A stretch of 64,000 nt of DNA from Beaufortia kweichowensis (GCA_019155185.1 CM032794.1:2767988-2831987), one strand, 5' to 3'. Shown: positions 31,664-46,536, counted from the first letter of the stretch. The notes: generated from the letters alone by a model not told the origin. Translations and numbers: made by a program.

Positions 31664-34600
31664 GTGAGATGTATTGTTGTGTTCTTCATTTTTCTGCTTA
31701 CTTGTGTTTTGAATTAGACAAACAAACTTAATGTTGCCACATGAAGTCATTCCCTGTAGCCAGATATGAAAGTTTCATCTGCTTTATGTTTATAGTGACT
31801 CGTGTCATACGTGCAGCGTTATATTGTCATGTGCCTTTTGGGTGAGTGTCAGTAATTACTGGTGACCAGTGAAGTGTGTAACTTATAAAGCTTGTGTAGG
31901 AATAACTTTAAGCTAGCATTTCAGACAGGCTGAATAAATGCAGTGTGTCTGCGTGACAGATGTCCAGGGTGGAGTTGATGATGATGTTGGTGTGCATGTA
32001 TTATTGAGAGCTCAGTTCTGGTGCTGCAGTCATCATGGGCCAAATCTGCACAGTCATTCGGGTCCGGTGAGAACGAGCTCAGTGTCATCTTGCTCTCGTG
32101 CACTGATTCAGTGGCCCAAAAAAGTGTTTGGAGGATTAAATCTCAGTTAAAATGTATGGCTGCCATAGCAGTAGATAATACGATGACATTTGTAAATTAA
32201 TTATACTAGCTTTTCTTAGAACAAGTGTAACTTTTCTGAGTAACTTTTCTGATTTTTGTTATTTTTTAACCAAATTGTCCCAAGGTGCTTTTCAGTGCAT
32301 GTGTGAGTCCCCTGAAGTTCACACAGGTTGCGCTAGCTCAGTATCTAATGCAATAATGCATCACATTACCTACATGTTCTGCTATATAGATACTTTCTAG
32401 TCTTATACAATCATTGTTTTATCATTTTTTTGCCTGAATGCTTGTTAGTGCTACTTGCACAGATTTGTTTGTAATGACATAACTGTGTCCAAGTCTCCAA
32501 AAAAAATCACTGTACTAGAGGTTATGTTGAATACGTTACTGTAATTCTTATATACAGTAAATGTTTACCAGTCATAGACGCATAAGGTTGTTCCTTTATT
32601 TGAAATAGCATTGTGTTTTCCCAGCAGAGGAGCACAGGTGATCTGGGAAATGTGAAGGGTCTGTCTCAGCTGTTAGGGTGGCATTAGAGATTGTGTCATG
32701 ACATCACTCTTCTGACAACTGGTCTTCTGGATATCTGACGCCCAAGAAATTGTCTAAAACCCTCCAGAGCATCACATTGTGATCAGAGAGGTGCATGCAT
32801 GAGGTTTTCTCATGGATGTTTATATGACAGTAAAGGTTAACATGAAGTCAACACAGCGCTATTGTCACGTGTGGTATTTTGTCAGAAACCATGTTTTCAA
32901 TGGTTCATTTGTGTAGGCCTTTTAACAGCATCTCTATGATGAAACTCGGAAACATTTTTGTACTTGAACAATTCGAGGAAATGGCCGCAGGAAATAGTGA
33001 AATTGAAAGACTTAATTTTACCTGTCTGACAGGATTACAGCGGTAGGGTATACGCCGGGTTCTCCATACCTCAGACATGGGTGATGTTACATTAAAATAC
33101 TGTGTTGCTAGATCTCCAGTCTGCCTAAAGCTCTCAGGGTGGCATAACAGAGATAACATGTGTTATCTAATATAACACCAAATGTGTTATACTGTCTTTG
33201 TAATTGTATCTCTAAAATATAAAGTAGAAGATTTTAGGTCGGCTGTAGACAGTTGGCTGAGACAAATTGCGGACTTTTGTAAACAGAGCCTGACAGCTGA
33301 AAGGGTGGGTGTATGGGTCATATTGCGGGGCTGTAAATAACTTAAACCAGCAGTAATCATTACTTTTAGAGTTTGTGTGAAATGTGCTGTCTGTATTTTA
33401 TTTGGTAGAGGCTAATGTATAAGGTCAGTGCATTTGTTTGGTTACTACTTCCCTTAGTTTTTGCTGTTTCGTTGTCCTTGCTAGCCAAATAAACCAAGAT
33501 GATGTTTGCAGGTCCTAAATTATAAAAGATAAGAATTAAAAATTTGTACCCTTTTGTTTTTTGAGATGATCTGAAATGTTTAATCACCAAGTTTATAAAT
33601 CACCTCCTAAGCTTTTACAAGAGATAGTAGTTATAATGATTTTTATATATTATGTTGAATAAACAATTTTCTTGATGGCTTCTGGCTACAGAAGCTCCAT
33701 CAAACAAATTTAGATAATCTGTTTTGATATATCCAACATGGGTATGCCCATGTGTTGTATTTGTAGTCGTAGTGTAAATTCCCTGACATGCACTGTCACA
33801 TTCACATCTTCTTATTAAAGACCTCTGACATCCAATTTTACAAAAATGCTTTGCACCTTTGACCTTTTAAACACACACTAGAGGCCATCGAAATGTCTTT
33901 GTCTAGCCTGTGTTGTTCATTTTGGGATTTTCTGTTTCGTGTCATTGCAGAAGAGTTTGTCACAGGCCTCTTGACTTGTATATCTCAATTAGATAAGAGA
34001 GCAGCTACATCCATTAGTGTCATTAGCTTTTCATCTGCCTGTGCTGGTGATAAGTGTGTGTATGATGCCTCTGTTATCCCTCAGGACCAATCTCTTAGAC
34101 AAGCTGGTAATGTTTTTGAGGGATTGATTGACACATAAAAAGGAGAAGTTTCAAATACAATCAGGTACGTAAAGATTTCAAGGTATGGCTTGGGTCTTTT
34201 AATCTGGTATAAGTTCCCTGTCACACTTAGTAATCTTATGTGTGAGTCATAATAATAGTGTTGCATGTCTTAGAAAATATTTAAACTCCTTAATAATAAA
34301 TAGTTGTTCTTTATTTAATGCATTGGCAAAGGATGAAGCAGTTTGGTGTCTATAATCCTTGCGATTTTTCTAGTTTTACAAATTTGTGTTTGGATGTATG
34401 TCCTTGCTAGCCTAAGTAGGTAAGTAGGTACCTGTCCGCTCTTGACAAATGTGCAGCACCAGAGCAGGTGTTGACAAGCCACTTTTTCTAGTTTAGGGGT
34501 TGCAAAACTGTAAAACTGGGCCACTTCACTCAAAGTACAATATGATGGGGGGAAAAGTGGGCCGGTCTGACCTTTTATCACATTTAAAGAGACCACACCT

Positions 34601-36293
34601 GATGTATTTGTGTTAAGTGGTCAGTCTTTGCTCTGACCGGCTTGTTGCTCTGTACAGTCTCTCTCTTGCACTGTTTGACGTGAGGTGCTCGACAGGGTCG
34701 ACGAAAAAATGTCGGAAACTGGCGGCTGTTTGAAGGGATACAAAGATTTATCAGTGGCTTATCTTGTCTCAGATCATGGATACTGTCTTAACATGTGCTT
34801 CTTGCGACACCAGTTTTTTACCATGAGCAAGGAAGCTACACATAATGGAAATGGAAGTAAATCTTTTCTTAGTTTTTTGCTTTAATTAAAGGATAAGGTA
34901 ACGGGTGAATTAGTTTAGGAGATCTGTTGTAGGTGTTAAGCTGTGAGTGAGATATGAGTTGCATAAAATTGTCTTTGTTTGTGATACTGTGGTTGTGTTC
35001 ATTGGTATCAACCTCATGCAATCTTTGTTCTCAGGTCTGTAAGGGCTTGATGGAGAGGAATGCATAAGATTTGTTTTCAGGAACAGTTTGAAATTGAGCA
35101 CAATTTGACCAACCTCATTCATATTCTGACTTCCCTGAAATTCTCACATCCTTGTAAATAAATAAATTCTCAGCATTTTCTGATGTAGCGTAAACTCTTG
35201 TTGGTAGTCACCCTAACTTTATCCCGTATCTAAAAGTATGCTTAAAACCTGTCCTGAATAGTATGCAATAGTAGAATTAGTACGTTCCAAGACAGTCATT
35301 GAATGCTGACAATAGTATGACCTCAAGGTTTCTTGATAAAATACTTTGAAGTTTTGAAGCAAAATTACCCACAGTCCTTTGTGCAAAACAGTGTAAATGT
35401 GAGGTCTGACACAGCCGTCTTTATATTTTTGTACCTTAAGTTATTAAGTCAATATTTTTAAGGTAACCAGGGAGTCGTTTTAAAAAGTCCTTTTATGATG
35501 TGGTTGCCTCCCAACACTCTTATCTTTCTTTGTATTTAAAAGTAGAAGAACACGTTAAACCACTGCTGTAATTAAGTTAAATTAATTCACTTAATTATAT
35601 TAATTAACATCGTAGTTTAATGTTTAATATTCTCTTACTGTGATTCTCTGTTTATTTGCATGTGTTGCGCCTATATCAGAGCAGTGATGGCAACAAGAAA
35701 TTATTGCCTTGATATTAATTAATATTTTAGTTTGAATCATTTAGAAGACAAATTTAGCTTCAGTCACATTTAACCAAATAAATTGTACCTTTACATAAAT
35801 CTTGAAATCTTTGCAGTATCAGCCATTGAGGTTATTGGTCTCTGCTGTGCATTTGTTCCTGTTGAGAAACCTTCTGCTGGTCTCCTCGTGTTCTCCTGTC
35901 TGCTGTTAACCTCAGATCGTACCCTCCCCTTCCCTGTCTAGCAGCTTGTCCTGAAGAAGACATGTCTAAAGAGGAAATGATGTGTTCATAATCCTTGTCA
36001 CTGATACTTCCAGCCTCTTCTCTTGGCTCCTTTCTGCGATGCTCATGTAACTTTCATTATGGCCTGTGTTAATGAGACATGACACGTTTACAGTAATGAA
36101 AGTAGTCATATAATTGCGTCAAATTACATCTTTGATGTATTTCAAACTATTTGGAGTATTATTTTGGGTCAGTGAGATTTCATAATGTGACAGAAATGAG
36201 CAACCAAGCATCAATTCATGTCACTTTAAATAGCCAACTCTCATTGAAAATTGATTTCCTGTTGTCAATTTGTCAGTGCTAATGGGTGTGATT

Positions 36294-36775
36294 TAGGGCT
36301 GGGCGATATGGCAAAAATGTAAACTCGATAATTTTTTCCCATATTGATCGATAACGATATATATTTTGATATATAAACTGTTAATGCTGCCAGCTTTAAA
36401 AGAGTATCCCAACTATGACTGAAGCCATAAAAATTTGAGGGTTCATTAATTACATTTTAAAGTATAGTTTTTTGTCGACAATTTCATCATTTTTGGATAA
36501 TAACTCGAGGTTAGTTTCACTTTGGTCGCTGCTTCCACTTATTTTTGTCATCCGCGTGCCGAGTTTGCTTTGCAAAGTGCAGTAGGAAATTGACTTGACT
36601 GTTCTTTGATGTGAACGTTAAAAGCTGCACGCTGATTGACTGTTGTCGCATATTTCTGCTGTGTGATTGGCTCTTATATTAATCCATATCGAGTAAAAAT
36701 GCCTAGAGCTTATCATCATTATCGACATATATTTTATTGCGATTCGATATGATATCGATTATCGGCACAGCCCTA
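36294..36775. mobile_element. Non-autonomous hAT-type transposon with intact target duplication
   Basis: A 482-bp element starting TAGGGCTGGGCGATATGG and ending ATCGGCACAGCCCTA. It is flanked by perfect 8-bp direct repeats GTGTGATT (36286-36293 and 36776-36783). There is no transposase frame inside. The interior ATCGATAACGATATATATTT faces a related inverse near the 3' end. Confidence 0.85.
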
Positions 36776-36903
36776 GTGTGATTGTACCTTTATGTAGGTG
36801 ATATGTTTCTTTATTGTGTCATACTGAATAGCCCTGCCTCAATGAAAGATCATTGGTACATAATTTCTCTTCACTATATACAAATCTAGCATGTCATGCG
36901 ATA

Positions 36904-37019
36904 ATGTTGGTCTGTATCTCAATTGGTAGAACATTGTGTTAGCATATTGATAAAATGTATAGTTTAAATACAATGTAAGTCACTTTTGATAAAAGCATCT
37001 GCCAAATGCAAAAATGTAG
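36904..37019 (+). mobile_element. tRNA-derived SINE (A-box half plus tail)
   Basis: TGTATCTCAATTGGTAGAAC resembles a tRNA A-box region. It continues to TGATAAAATGTATAGTTTAA and GTAAGTCACTTTTGATAAAAG, CATCTGCCAAATGCAAAAATG. The B-box segment is deleted. Confidence 0.75.
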
Positions 37020-39289
37020 ATGGAATTTGGCTTGTTCTTTTAAAGCTTTTGTGGCTTTTCGTTTCACAAACTAACCTGGTTTATGATGAGAAGAATGTTC
37101 TAAGTTTATTGCTTGTTACAACTGTATAAAAAGTGCTTTGCTACTTCAGTTGTGTGTGTGAGCGGTGTGGCACAGTCATTATAAGTCGATAGGAGCACAA
37201 TAATTGAATGTTTTTGTTTTGAACCTGAGTCACACTTCCTGTTCCGCCCTTGTTAGGGTCTTTGTCAAAGGAACAGGCGCCATGGAGAGGACAGGAAACA
37301 GAGCTTTGCCATGGAGACAATGATGGGCAGTGACTGCTAACATGCCTCCACCTTTCATTTGCTCTAAGAATGGATTGAAAGTTAGTTAATAGTTTCTTTT
37401 TAGGGATTGCTTGTCAAAAGTGTTACGAGTTAGAGGGAAAAACTAGTGTTGCATCATCTATTGACACATAGAAAGGTTTACATTTGTGCAGTTTTGCTTT
37501 TTTCAACACTAAATGATAAGTGACTGATCAAATATTTTAAGACGGGTGGCTAAGCAACTATTGCATGTGGCCTGACATGTTAAACTGTTGTGTTTAAATC
37601 TGGCCCGCAACATTTGTGTATTATTTTTAGCTCATGCTCTATTTCCTCATGAAATTATTAATACAGTTTTTTGGCTTGTTTCTGGCCTGATAAACGTGAA
37701 ATACCAGTAAAACTACTATTAAGATTATCTGCCAAAGCTACATGTCCTGTTGAGGATCTTAGTCAGTGGTTGGTTTACTGAAGAAGTTCATTTCAGGACA
37801 GATTACATAAAATAAGCAGAGAATATATTAATTTTTAAATGTGTTAGAGTCAGTGTTGCAATAAAACTGCGCAACATGGTTTCAGAACATGCAGTCAGGT
37901 TTCTTCTGCAGAAAACCTTTAAAGACATATACCTAAAGCCGTGCTTTTCGGTAAATAACCACACGTGCTGTGCACGCACCTGTCAGCATTTAACATTACT
38001 CATGCATATTCCTGTTTTAGCCTGGAATGCTGGGTGAACGTCAGCTGCTGTTGGTTCATTCAGAACGTGGTGCTGTGATTATTTACGTGCTGTTAAAGGG
38101 GTTGCCTCGAATCCCGAAGTCCTCTTTCATTAGACCGAGGATGGTGACGTGAGTCTGAACCTGAGCCAAGGTTTGGGTGGCTGTCGGGCTTGGCTAAGCA
38201 TGTGGGCCAAGGTCAGCAAAAACACCACAGCACTGCAGTACGGTTCAAGCCAGACAGTATGTCTGTACTCAGGATTGCCATCGATCTAACTTCAGTTTGA
38301 TGTGGGAGGGTCAGATTTTGCTGATCTGGGTTGTTAAATACGCATTTTAAATTCGGTCAGTCACAATGCGATTAAAAAACAACGGCTTGGACAGACTTGG
38401 TGATTCACTTTGTCCTTTTTGAAGTATGTGTGTGCTTTGATATTTCCACAAGGGCTCTTTGTATGAAATGCACTTTCATGTTTCTCCGCAAAATTTAGGC
38501 ACAGTCCTAAAATATTTTATACACCCAGTGACATTTATTCTGTTGTGTTATTTAGTATAAGATTTCTCAAAGAATGATTTATAAACACTTATTTAAAGTA
38601 CGGATCATAATAAGTGTGTTGATGCAGATTTCTTTGAGAAAACACTGCAATGCATCATGAATGTGGATTGAATGCAGCTCTCGTGTGTAGATTGGATTAC
38701 AGCACAGATGCATGTGAGTAAGATAATCGAGCATGTGGACCCACCGTAATGAAATCATGATGCTTTTTCTGAAGTATGAGATCACAGCGAGATTTATAGC
38801 TTGCTTTGCGCACTTCTTGGTGAAGTCCTTAACAAATTACTGTACATGCCTCCCTTTTATGTTTCTGATACTAATTTACAGATAACCTCCCTTTACTGGT
38901 GTAGTTTTTACACAAGCAGACATGATTGATAGCCACAGAGTTTGCTCACTGGATTGTCTAAATATGTTGTACTTACTGTTTACTCATACTGCACGTTTAT
39001 GATTCATAGGCCAATCAATAATGATGCATTACCTGGATCCTGTAATGCACCCGGGGGATTTTTAGTGCAGTGATGAATAGACGGTTCCAGTTTAGACATT
39101 GTACTGGTAAAACCGTGTGGTCTAAATGTTCTTTATGGTACATATGATTTCTGTAGAAAATAAATGAAATGCGAGACTGCAATAGTCTAGTCACAGACTA
39201 AATACATTTTTAGTTGTTTTTCAAAATAAATAGAAGTTATTTGTTAAATTAGTTCTGGATTCTCTCAAACATATTGTTGCATACTTTAG

Positions 39290-39460
39290 TATTTAGTTTC
39301 TATAGTAAACTGTAGTAAATGGTAGTAAATTCTAAATTGTATATTAAAGTAATTCCAACACTTTATGAATGTATACTACAGTAATCAGTTGTATTAACTA
39401 TAGTGAATTTTACTATGGTAATATTTAACTACAGTTCACTATGGTAAATAATAAAGTATA
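39290..39460. mobile_element. CTATAGTA-type foldback, second copy
   Basis: TTCTATAGTAAACTGTAGTA, TGTATACTACAGTAATCAG and ACTATGGTAATATTTAACTA repeat the vocabulary of the 17380-17790 element. Confidence 0.55.
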
Positions 39461-42400
39461 TTGCATTATTATTTTATGTGGTATTATTGGGTAAATTAAC
39501 AAAATAACATGGTAAAAACCATCTGACTGTAGTCTTAACATTTTTCTGCAGCGTTTGCATTGTTGTGCACAGGGTTGTCAGTAATGCGTTGCTCAAGCTT
39601 TTTAGACAGATACATGCTGAGTTTTGGATGTTTTGCAAGCTCTATGAGTCAGTCTGATCTGTAGAAATGCTTGTGTACACAGACGGTCTGTTTTGCTTCC
39701 AGTCTAACCACAAATATTCCTGTGTTTGAAGCCCAGTTGTGTTGTAACTGTGTTTTATTGTGCCTTCAGTTTCTCTACACAATGTGGACAAGTGATGGAT
39801 TCAGCCTGTATGTTATATAGTAGATGAAAAGAGCAGGTTAAGCGGGAGTGGATGAGGGTTCAGGGTCAGGTATATTCCACCAGAAGCTTTTTATTCTGCA
39901 TTGTAACGGTGGGAGCGCTGTTAGAACATTTGCTTTGCAAATCCAGAGGCTCCTGTGTGCCAGTATGTGATGTCACTGTAAGGAATGATGTCATTCCCTC
40001 TGACTGTGCTGTGTGTGACTCCCTGACAATCTGCTGACTGACTGGAAACAGATCCTCTCTAACTTCCACTCCTGTTTTTCCTTCTCCATTCCATGTTGTG
40101 TCTTTGTGCATACATCACTTCTTAATAGTATGCAAGATTAGAGATAATATGCTAAAAAAAATTACAAGAATTGTAATAAATAAACTAGCTAATGCTTGCA
40201 TGCAAATGTACATGACAAAGGTGTTTATGGTATTAATTTGCACTTACTCAGTAAGTACTCAAATAGGGATTTGGGTAGTTGACAAACAAATATGTGACTG
40301 TGTCCTATGGTGTAACAGCAAAAAAGTAGAATTTTTTTAAAATATACAAATAGCATGAGAAATTGATCTTCTTTGCTGGAGTTACAAATAGGATAAGAAG
40401 GATTTATCTTACTGTAATTGTTAATTTTTCAAAAATTTTGTAGGTCACACCATATGACATAGACTTTTGTCAACCACCCATGTCACAATATGCTGGTATT
40501 GTCAATAACCGTAATATCATAAACCATGATAATCATTATTGTGTTAATAACAATAAACAAAATTAAAGGGAATTTGACTGATATTAATAAACATGTTAAT
40601 ATATATCCAATAATATTGTATCATATTGTGAATTCTTTTCACCATGATAACCGTATAGTAAAAGTGTAATATTGTAACAGCCTTAGCTTTATCAGTGAAT
40701 TTATAATGTATTAAATCGTTTTTTTTAGTGAAAGATGTGACGCAGCCTTGCTTTCATATGTCTTTTTGGAGTAAAAATGAAAGTCTCCTCCTTCATGCTC
40801 CTCCTGTGTCCAGAGAGAGAGAGCAAAGAGCAGAGCAGGAAACTGCAACACGAAAAGTGCAACACACAGACGTGCCGCTGTGATGCAGGATTGGAAACAG
40901 GGAGGGAATCTCTCTTTTCAAACAGGCCTGTTGTTTTCCCTGCTCGCTATGAAGAGTGGCTATTATAGATAAGGTCTGTAGAGTGAAATGTCACAAGCCA
41001 ACACAGGAAACGGTGTGAGAGAGAGGAGTCATTGTCTGTCTGTGCTTTGAACACTCGCTTTACTGTCATCCTCTCCAACAGCTTTGACACTAGTCCACAT
41101 GGAGTAGGATTACACTCGCAGCTACAGCAATATGCCGAGCTCTTAAAGGGACAGTGCGCTCAAAAAAAAAGCCTAAATCTCTTCACGCCTTCTACAACAG
41201 GCTTTGAAATAAACATCCTGCTCGTTTTCCAATTGAGATTTTACCTCTGATATGAAAGGTTACATATTTTGCTCCAAATAAAAAGCGTGTGGCTTGTGAT
41301 TTTTGTTTTTAATTTTCTCTTCAGGAAACCTCTTATTCTCTTTAATGATCCGCTGCCCAAAGGCCTATGGAAATATTGGACTATTTCAAGTCCTGTAGGC
41401 AGGTTAAAGCGTTGTACACGCACAAAGAGATCTGTTTTTTGTGTTCATTTGGATGTTTATCAGAACAGCTGGCTCAGTCTCTTCAGGCAAATAGTCTCGT
41501 CGGGGTTAATTGAGCTGGATCTAACAACATGTGTTTCTTGTTCTGCGATTTGCACGATAAAATTCAGCCGCGTTTTGTTTTGTTTGAGTTTCAATATATT
41601 GTAAAGAAGATACTGAATATCCGATGAAGTTGCAATCCATATCATTTGCCTTTATATCTCCATCTCTGTTCTTGCACTTAAACTGACATTTCTCTTGAAA
41701 TCGTACCCTTCGTAACCATTATTATAAGCTTGCTGTTGGAAACAACACTTTTTGTGTACTTTTGTTGAATGATTTTTTTTTATTTTTATCCAAAAAAAGT
41801 TAAATTGCAAGTTATAAATTGCAGCGTTTTTGTATTGAAAGGGTTTGATTCTAAACTAAAGCATTGATAACATGTTACAGTGGTTTGTCTTAATGTAAAC
41901 AATATGTTCTTCATGTCAGGTTTATGTTGTAAACTGTCCATCATTGCTGCTGTATTTTACCTTATTTTACAAGTGTGTAAGTAATTGACTTCTCTCTTTA
42001 GTCTGGTTATTATCTGGGTGATGTAATTGCGTTGTATTTTTGTTTGCTTTTGCAAACCGTCCTATATATCTGTGGTCATTCTGTGTCCAGTGATCTCGCC
42101 ATTAAGGCTTGTCTTGACAAGGTCATTGCCGCTAATGTTGTCTATCTAGCTTTAGGCGAGGGCTGTAGGCCGTCAGTATCCCAGCTCTCATCTCTAAACG
42201 TGTGCCTGTTTGAAGCAGACCTGGTCTGTAATTATACAGACATTTGTGAGGGGGGTATGTCCACGGGGCAAGTTGGTGCCTGAACCGGTATGCCCTCCCA
42301 GGCCTCTCTTACCCCTCTACCCCTGTCATAAATCAAAAGACCAGCTGCTAACGGCTTATTATCTGTGTAATTATCTCATCCTGCAGTCCTGCTTTATCTC

Positions 42401-42565
42401 CAAGACAGCCCGGGCCCCCTCACGGCCTGCTTCTCTGCTTAAACTTCTGCGTGCTTGATCGAATTTTTCTGCTCTGCATTTATCATAGACAATAGGGTAA
42501 ATTATAGGGTTGATTTATACGTTTATCATGTTCCTGTAGCTGGTTTGGTAGTGTCAAGGTTATAG

Positions 42566-42700
42566 TGTACATTTATGCATTTTGTAGATGCTTTTATCAA
42601 AAGTGACTTACAGTGAACTCAAGGTGCGGTTTGTTTTAGTATATGTGTTTTCTGAAATCGAACCTATGAGCTTTGTGTTGCTAGCGTAATGCTTTATCAA
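42566..42700 (-). mobile_element. tRNA-derived SINE, minus orientation
   Basis: Tail first: TACATTTATGCATTTTGTAG, ATGCTTTTATCAAAAGTGACTT, then a worn B-box complement (AAATCGAACC) and an A-box side (AATGCTTTATCAAATGCTC). Confidence 0.7.
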
Positions 42701-43651
42701 ATGCTCTGAGGAATTTAATGCCTCTGTCTCTTTAAGAAACCCTGTATTTGGCCGATTTTGAGGCATCTTGTATATAGCTTTGGTGTTGCGTAACAGTTTC
42801 TTTAAAGTAATTCATGGTTTCCCCCACTTTATGTTCAGCATTTTTCCCTCGTGCCTTTATTTTTGGCACCGGTCCTATGAAACAGTCCTCTTCCTTCACT
42901 TTGAAATGTGTTTGTATTGCAACAGTATATCTTTGCTTATTACCAGCAATAATAAAGCCAAGCCCAGAGGCGGTGAGCATTATGAGCGAGATTATGGATG
43001 TTTGTCCTCTGCTTGTTTTTGAAGGTTGCGCCCATTGCTGTTTTTGTATGTTTAAAAGTGTGATTTCCTCTTTCCTGCTTCTCAAAGCATTATGGACTCT
43101 TTACAGTGACTTCTGAGAGCTTGTAAAGCGGTGGAAAATAAGCCTGTATGTCGAGGCAGGAACAAACCGTCCTCCATGCCCCATTAATCCTTGTTTCAAC
43201 TATATACATACTTTGGTCTCGCTGCTGATTGGCCAGTGGTCAGGTCATATACTCTTATTGTATAGACATTTTTCAGGGAGGACCTGGAAGTCAGAAAAAG
43301 ATCCCAGGCGGTGGGTTTGTGGACAAAGGCTCGGTTTCATTAATTGACTCATAGACGTGGCAGTGCTGTTTGAATAGAGCTCTGTCTCCAAGTGTCCGAC
43401 ATATGAGTCTGAGGTGGACGTGGGGGGTTTGGTGTTTCCTCTGGGCCCGGTGCACGCTGCAGAACTTTAAGTCATAACAACTGCCCACGTGGAATCCACA
43501 TGCACATGTTTTTTGTAGATAAAAATCACACATGTGTTCTGTTGTATGTTAACCCCACTGCAAGAAATTTTGTTATACCTAAAGTAAACCTTAACGGTTA
43601 AGGACCCCTTACATTCTTATCAGCATAATGTTGAAGAATTTTCTAGAGGAC

Positions 43652-44244
43652 CTGTCTGCCTGTATATCTGTCTTTCTATCTGTGTATTTGTTTTTTGTCT
43701 TATTTGACTGTCTGTCTATCTTTCTATTTGTTTTTTTTTAGTATTTTCTATCTGTCTGTCTATTTGTTGTATTTGTCTGTCTTTCTGTCTGTCACTTTGT
43801 CTGTCTATCTGTCTGTCTATCTGTCTTTTGTGTTTTCTATCTGTCTGTTTGTCTTTTTGTTGTATTTATTTGTCTATCTGTCTTTCTAACTGTCTGATTG
43901 CCTGTCTAACTGTATGTCTGTCTGTCCGTTTATCGGTCTATCTGTCCTTTTGTCTGTCTGTCTTTGTGTCTGTCACTTTGTCTGTCTATGTGTCTTTTTT
44001 ATCTGTCAGTTTGTCTGTTTGATGTATTTATTTGTCTGTCTGTCTTTCTAACTGTCTAATTGCCTATCTGTATATCTGTCTATCCATTAATCTGTCAATT
44101 TGTCTTTTTGTCTTGTTTATTATTGATCTGTCTATCTGTCCGTCAGTCAGCCCGTCTGGCCATGTGTGCCTATTTGTCTTATTATCTGTCTGTCTTTCTG
44201 TCTGTCTTTCTGTCTGTCTAGTCGTCTTTCTTGTCTCTCTAGCA
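43652..44244 (+). repeat. Long imperfect TCTG/TCTA tetranucleotide array
   Basis: About 590 bp of TCTG, TCTA, TCTT and related units, interrupted by T-rich slips. The array has higher-order repetition: blocks such as TATTTGTCTGTCTGTCTTTC and AACTGTCTAATTGCC recur. The open frames through it (Leu/Ser/Cys/Val-rich) are artefacts of the repeat. Confidence 0.9.
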
Positions 44245-46536
44245 TCCATCTGTGTGTATGAATTTGTGTATCTAAATTCACATCAATCATATTTCATCCC
44301 ATAATCAAAAAAAAAAGATTTTTCATCAAAGGGTGTTTGTATAAATTCAGATCTGTATGTTTCTATGTATTTCTGCGGGTTCACATTCCGTTCAGGTCTC
44401 AACATAACCTCCAGCCATACTCGTCCGCTGTCCATGAGAATTACATCACTTCACATGCATCCGCAAGGACACGCTACAAGCCCTCACTGTCTCTCGCCAT
44501 AAAGATAACTTGTTAACAAAAGCATGCAAATTCCTGCAAGAGATTCACACTTTTGATCACACGGTGGAACCTTTAACATCCACGTCAAGTTCAAGAATGC
44601 CCCGCTTATACTAAACGACTGTTATCAGAGAACATCTTTACTGACATTGACAGCCCTCGAATGTGCAGTACGTCCGCTATGTCACCCAACCTGTGTTTGC
44701 TTGGAAAAAAGTGTCAGAATGTTATGTCAGAAAATCTTCTGACTTCTGGGAATTTCTGAAATATGTTGTTATTTTCAACTAGTTCAGTTTTGTTGGTTCC
44801 TCGTGTCTTGAAGCATTTAGTTGATAGAGTTGATAATGTAAACACGGAGCCAGGCGCAGAATCTTCTTTTAAATCTGCTATCCTTTAAGTAGTGTGCTGA
44901 CCATCTGCTCTGCTGTGAGGTCCCCAAATCCTCCGAGAGCTCAGTGAAGTGCGCCTCTAATACTCTCCTTATGGCCCTTACGCAATCCGGTTTGGCTTTA
45001 CAGACGCCGGTGTGTATATGTGTGTGTTTGCCTGTGCAGTTGTGCTGCTTTGCTCTGTGTTGTAAGCAGGAAATGCTAAAGTAAAATACAGGTTTTATAT
45101 TGTAAACATGTTGCAAGACGATCTGTTATTTAACCACGACAATCCCGTCGGTGTTGATTTCCTTTAAAGTTCAACTTAAATGTAAACATAGTCTTTTAGT
45201 CTTTTCCTTTCGAGGCGTATTTTACTGTAAACTGAATATGTTAGAGAGTGAAACAGGAGATTTGAGTAAATACAAATTTGGAGACTTGTTTTTATGAGAA
45301 ATGTGTTGGATTGTGAAATCCGCTGTGAATAAGTATGTATCTATTTTTTTGGTTAAAAAGAAACAAAATTGGTTATTGAACAAGTACAAAAGATCCAATT
45401 TCGTGGGAAATGCAAGTGTGACTTTCGTGGGAAATGTAAGACGTTATATGATGTCGTAAAGAATGCAAGTATGTAATATAACCTGCAATTTTATGTTTTA
45501 AACAGATAGCAATGGAGAAGCAAAAGTTACAGATTGCAGCTTAAATATTATGTATTTAAAATCATTGGATAACCTGAATAGTTCTTTGGATTTTAGTGTT
45601 TCTTTAGTCCAGCATCATTCAGTGTCCTGTGTATGAATAACATGACTGTAAAGACATGAACAGAGGCTTCAGTGAGACCTGTCCGAGCACCTGAGATCGC
45701 TGGCTGACGTCCAGATCGCAAGTTCATTGGCTCCTGGTGAGAGACGGGCACCAGCAGACAGAGACACATTGACCTCACGAGCACAAATAAATACACCTCC
45801 CGCTCGAGTGAAACATCCAAGGCTATTAGTGTTTGAGTTGTTGTTTTAGAGATAGCCTGTGCCCTCAGCTCAAATAATAAATTAGATTGTGTGAAGACTC
45901 AAAGATTCAGGTCTATGGCTGTCAATTTGTTGCTGGATGTTTGTAGTTTAATGGGATGTTTTGTATAAGAGATTGACATTTATGTAACGTGTAAAGCAAT
46001 TTAACCAAGTAATTGCGCTGTGTTTTTTCTTGAGTCTATACACAGTGCTTTTGTAATGAATAGGAACCCTTGGAGACTATTCAGGCATTATTAAGTGGAT
46101 GGTTGTGAATCATGTTATTGTGTGTCTGTTGGAAAAAGTGGCAGCTGGTGATTTTGGCAGCGGACTGGAGTTCTGTGCTCTGTTGAAAGCAGATAGTGAA
46201 CCAGTGTGTGCTGAATCTCCCCATTCTTGATAGTAACTCTTACATCTGTCTTAATCAGTTTTAATTGCTTACAAACTGTAGTTAATGGTTTCTGTTGATA
46301 TGCAGCACTTTTAAAGTAGCATTGTTCAATTATTATTATATAAATTACTATTGCTAAAATTGAAAATGATTAAATATATTCACCAATTTCAATATCATAA
46401 AATGTTTGCTGGTAATTGTTTGCTATAGTATGGCTAATATCCAGTTTGATGGCTGACATTATAAATCTTTAAATTCTTGTCTTGCATGTTTTTTAATAGA
46501 TTTTTAATGGCTATAAAGTACAGTAAGTGAATTTAG

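Noticed and set aside
43695..44304. Series of Leu/Ser/Cys/Val-rich 'membrane-like' open frames
   Set aside because: Direct translation of the TCTG/TCTA array; not protein coding.
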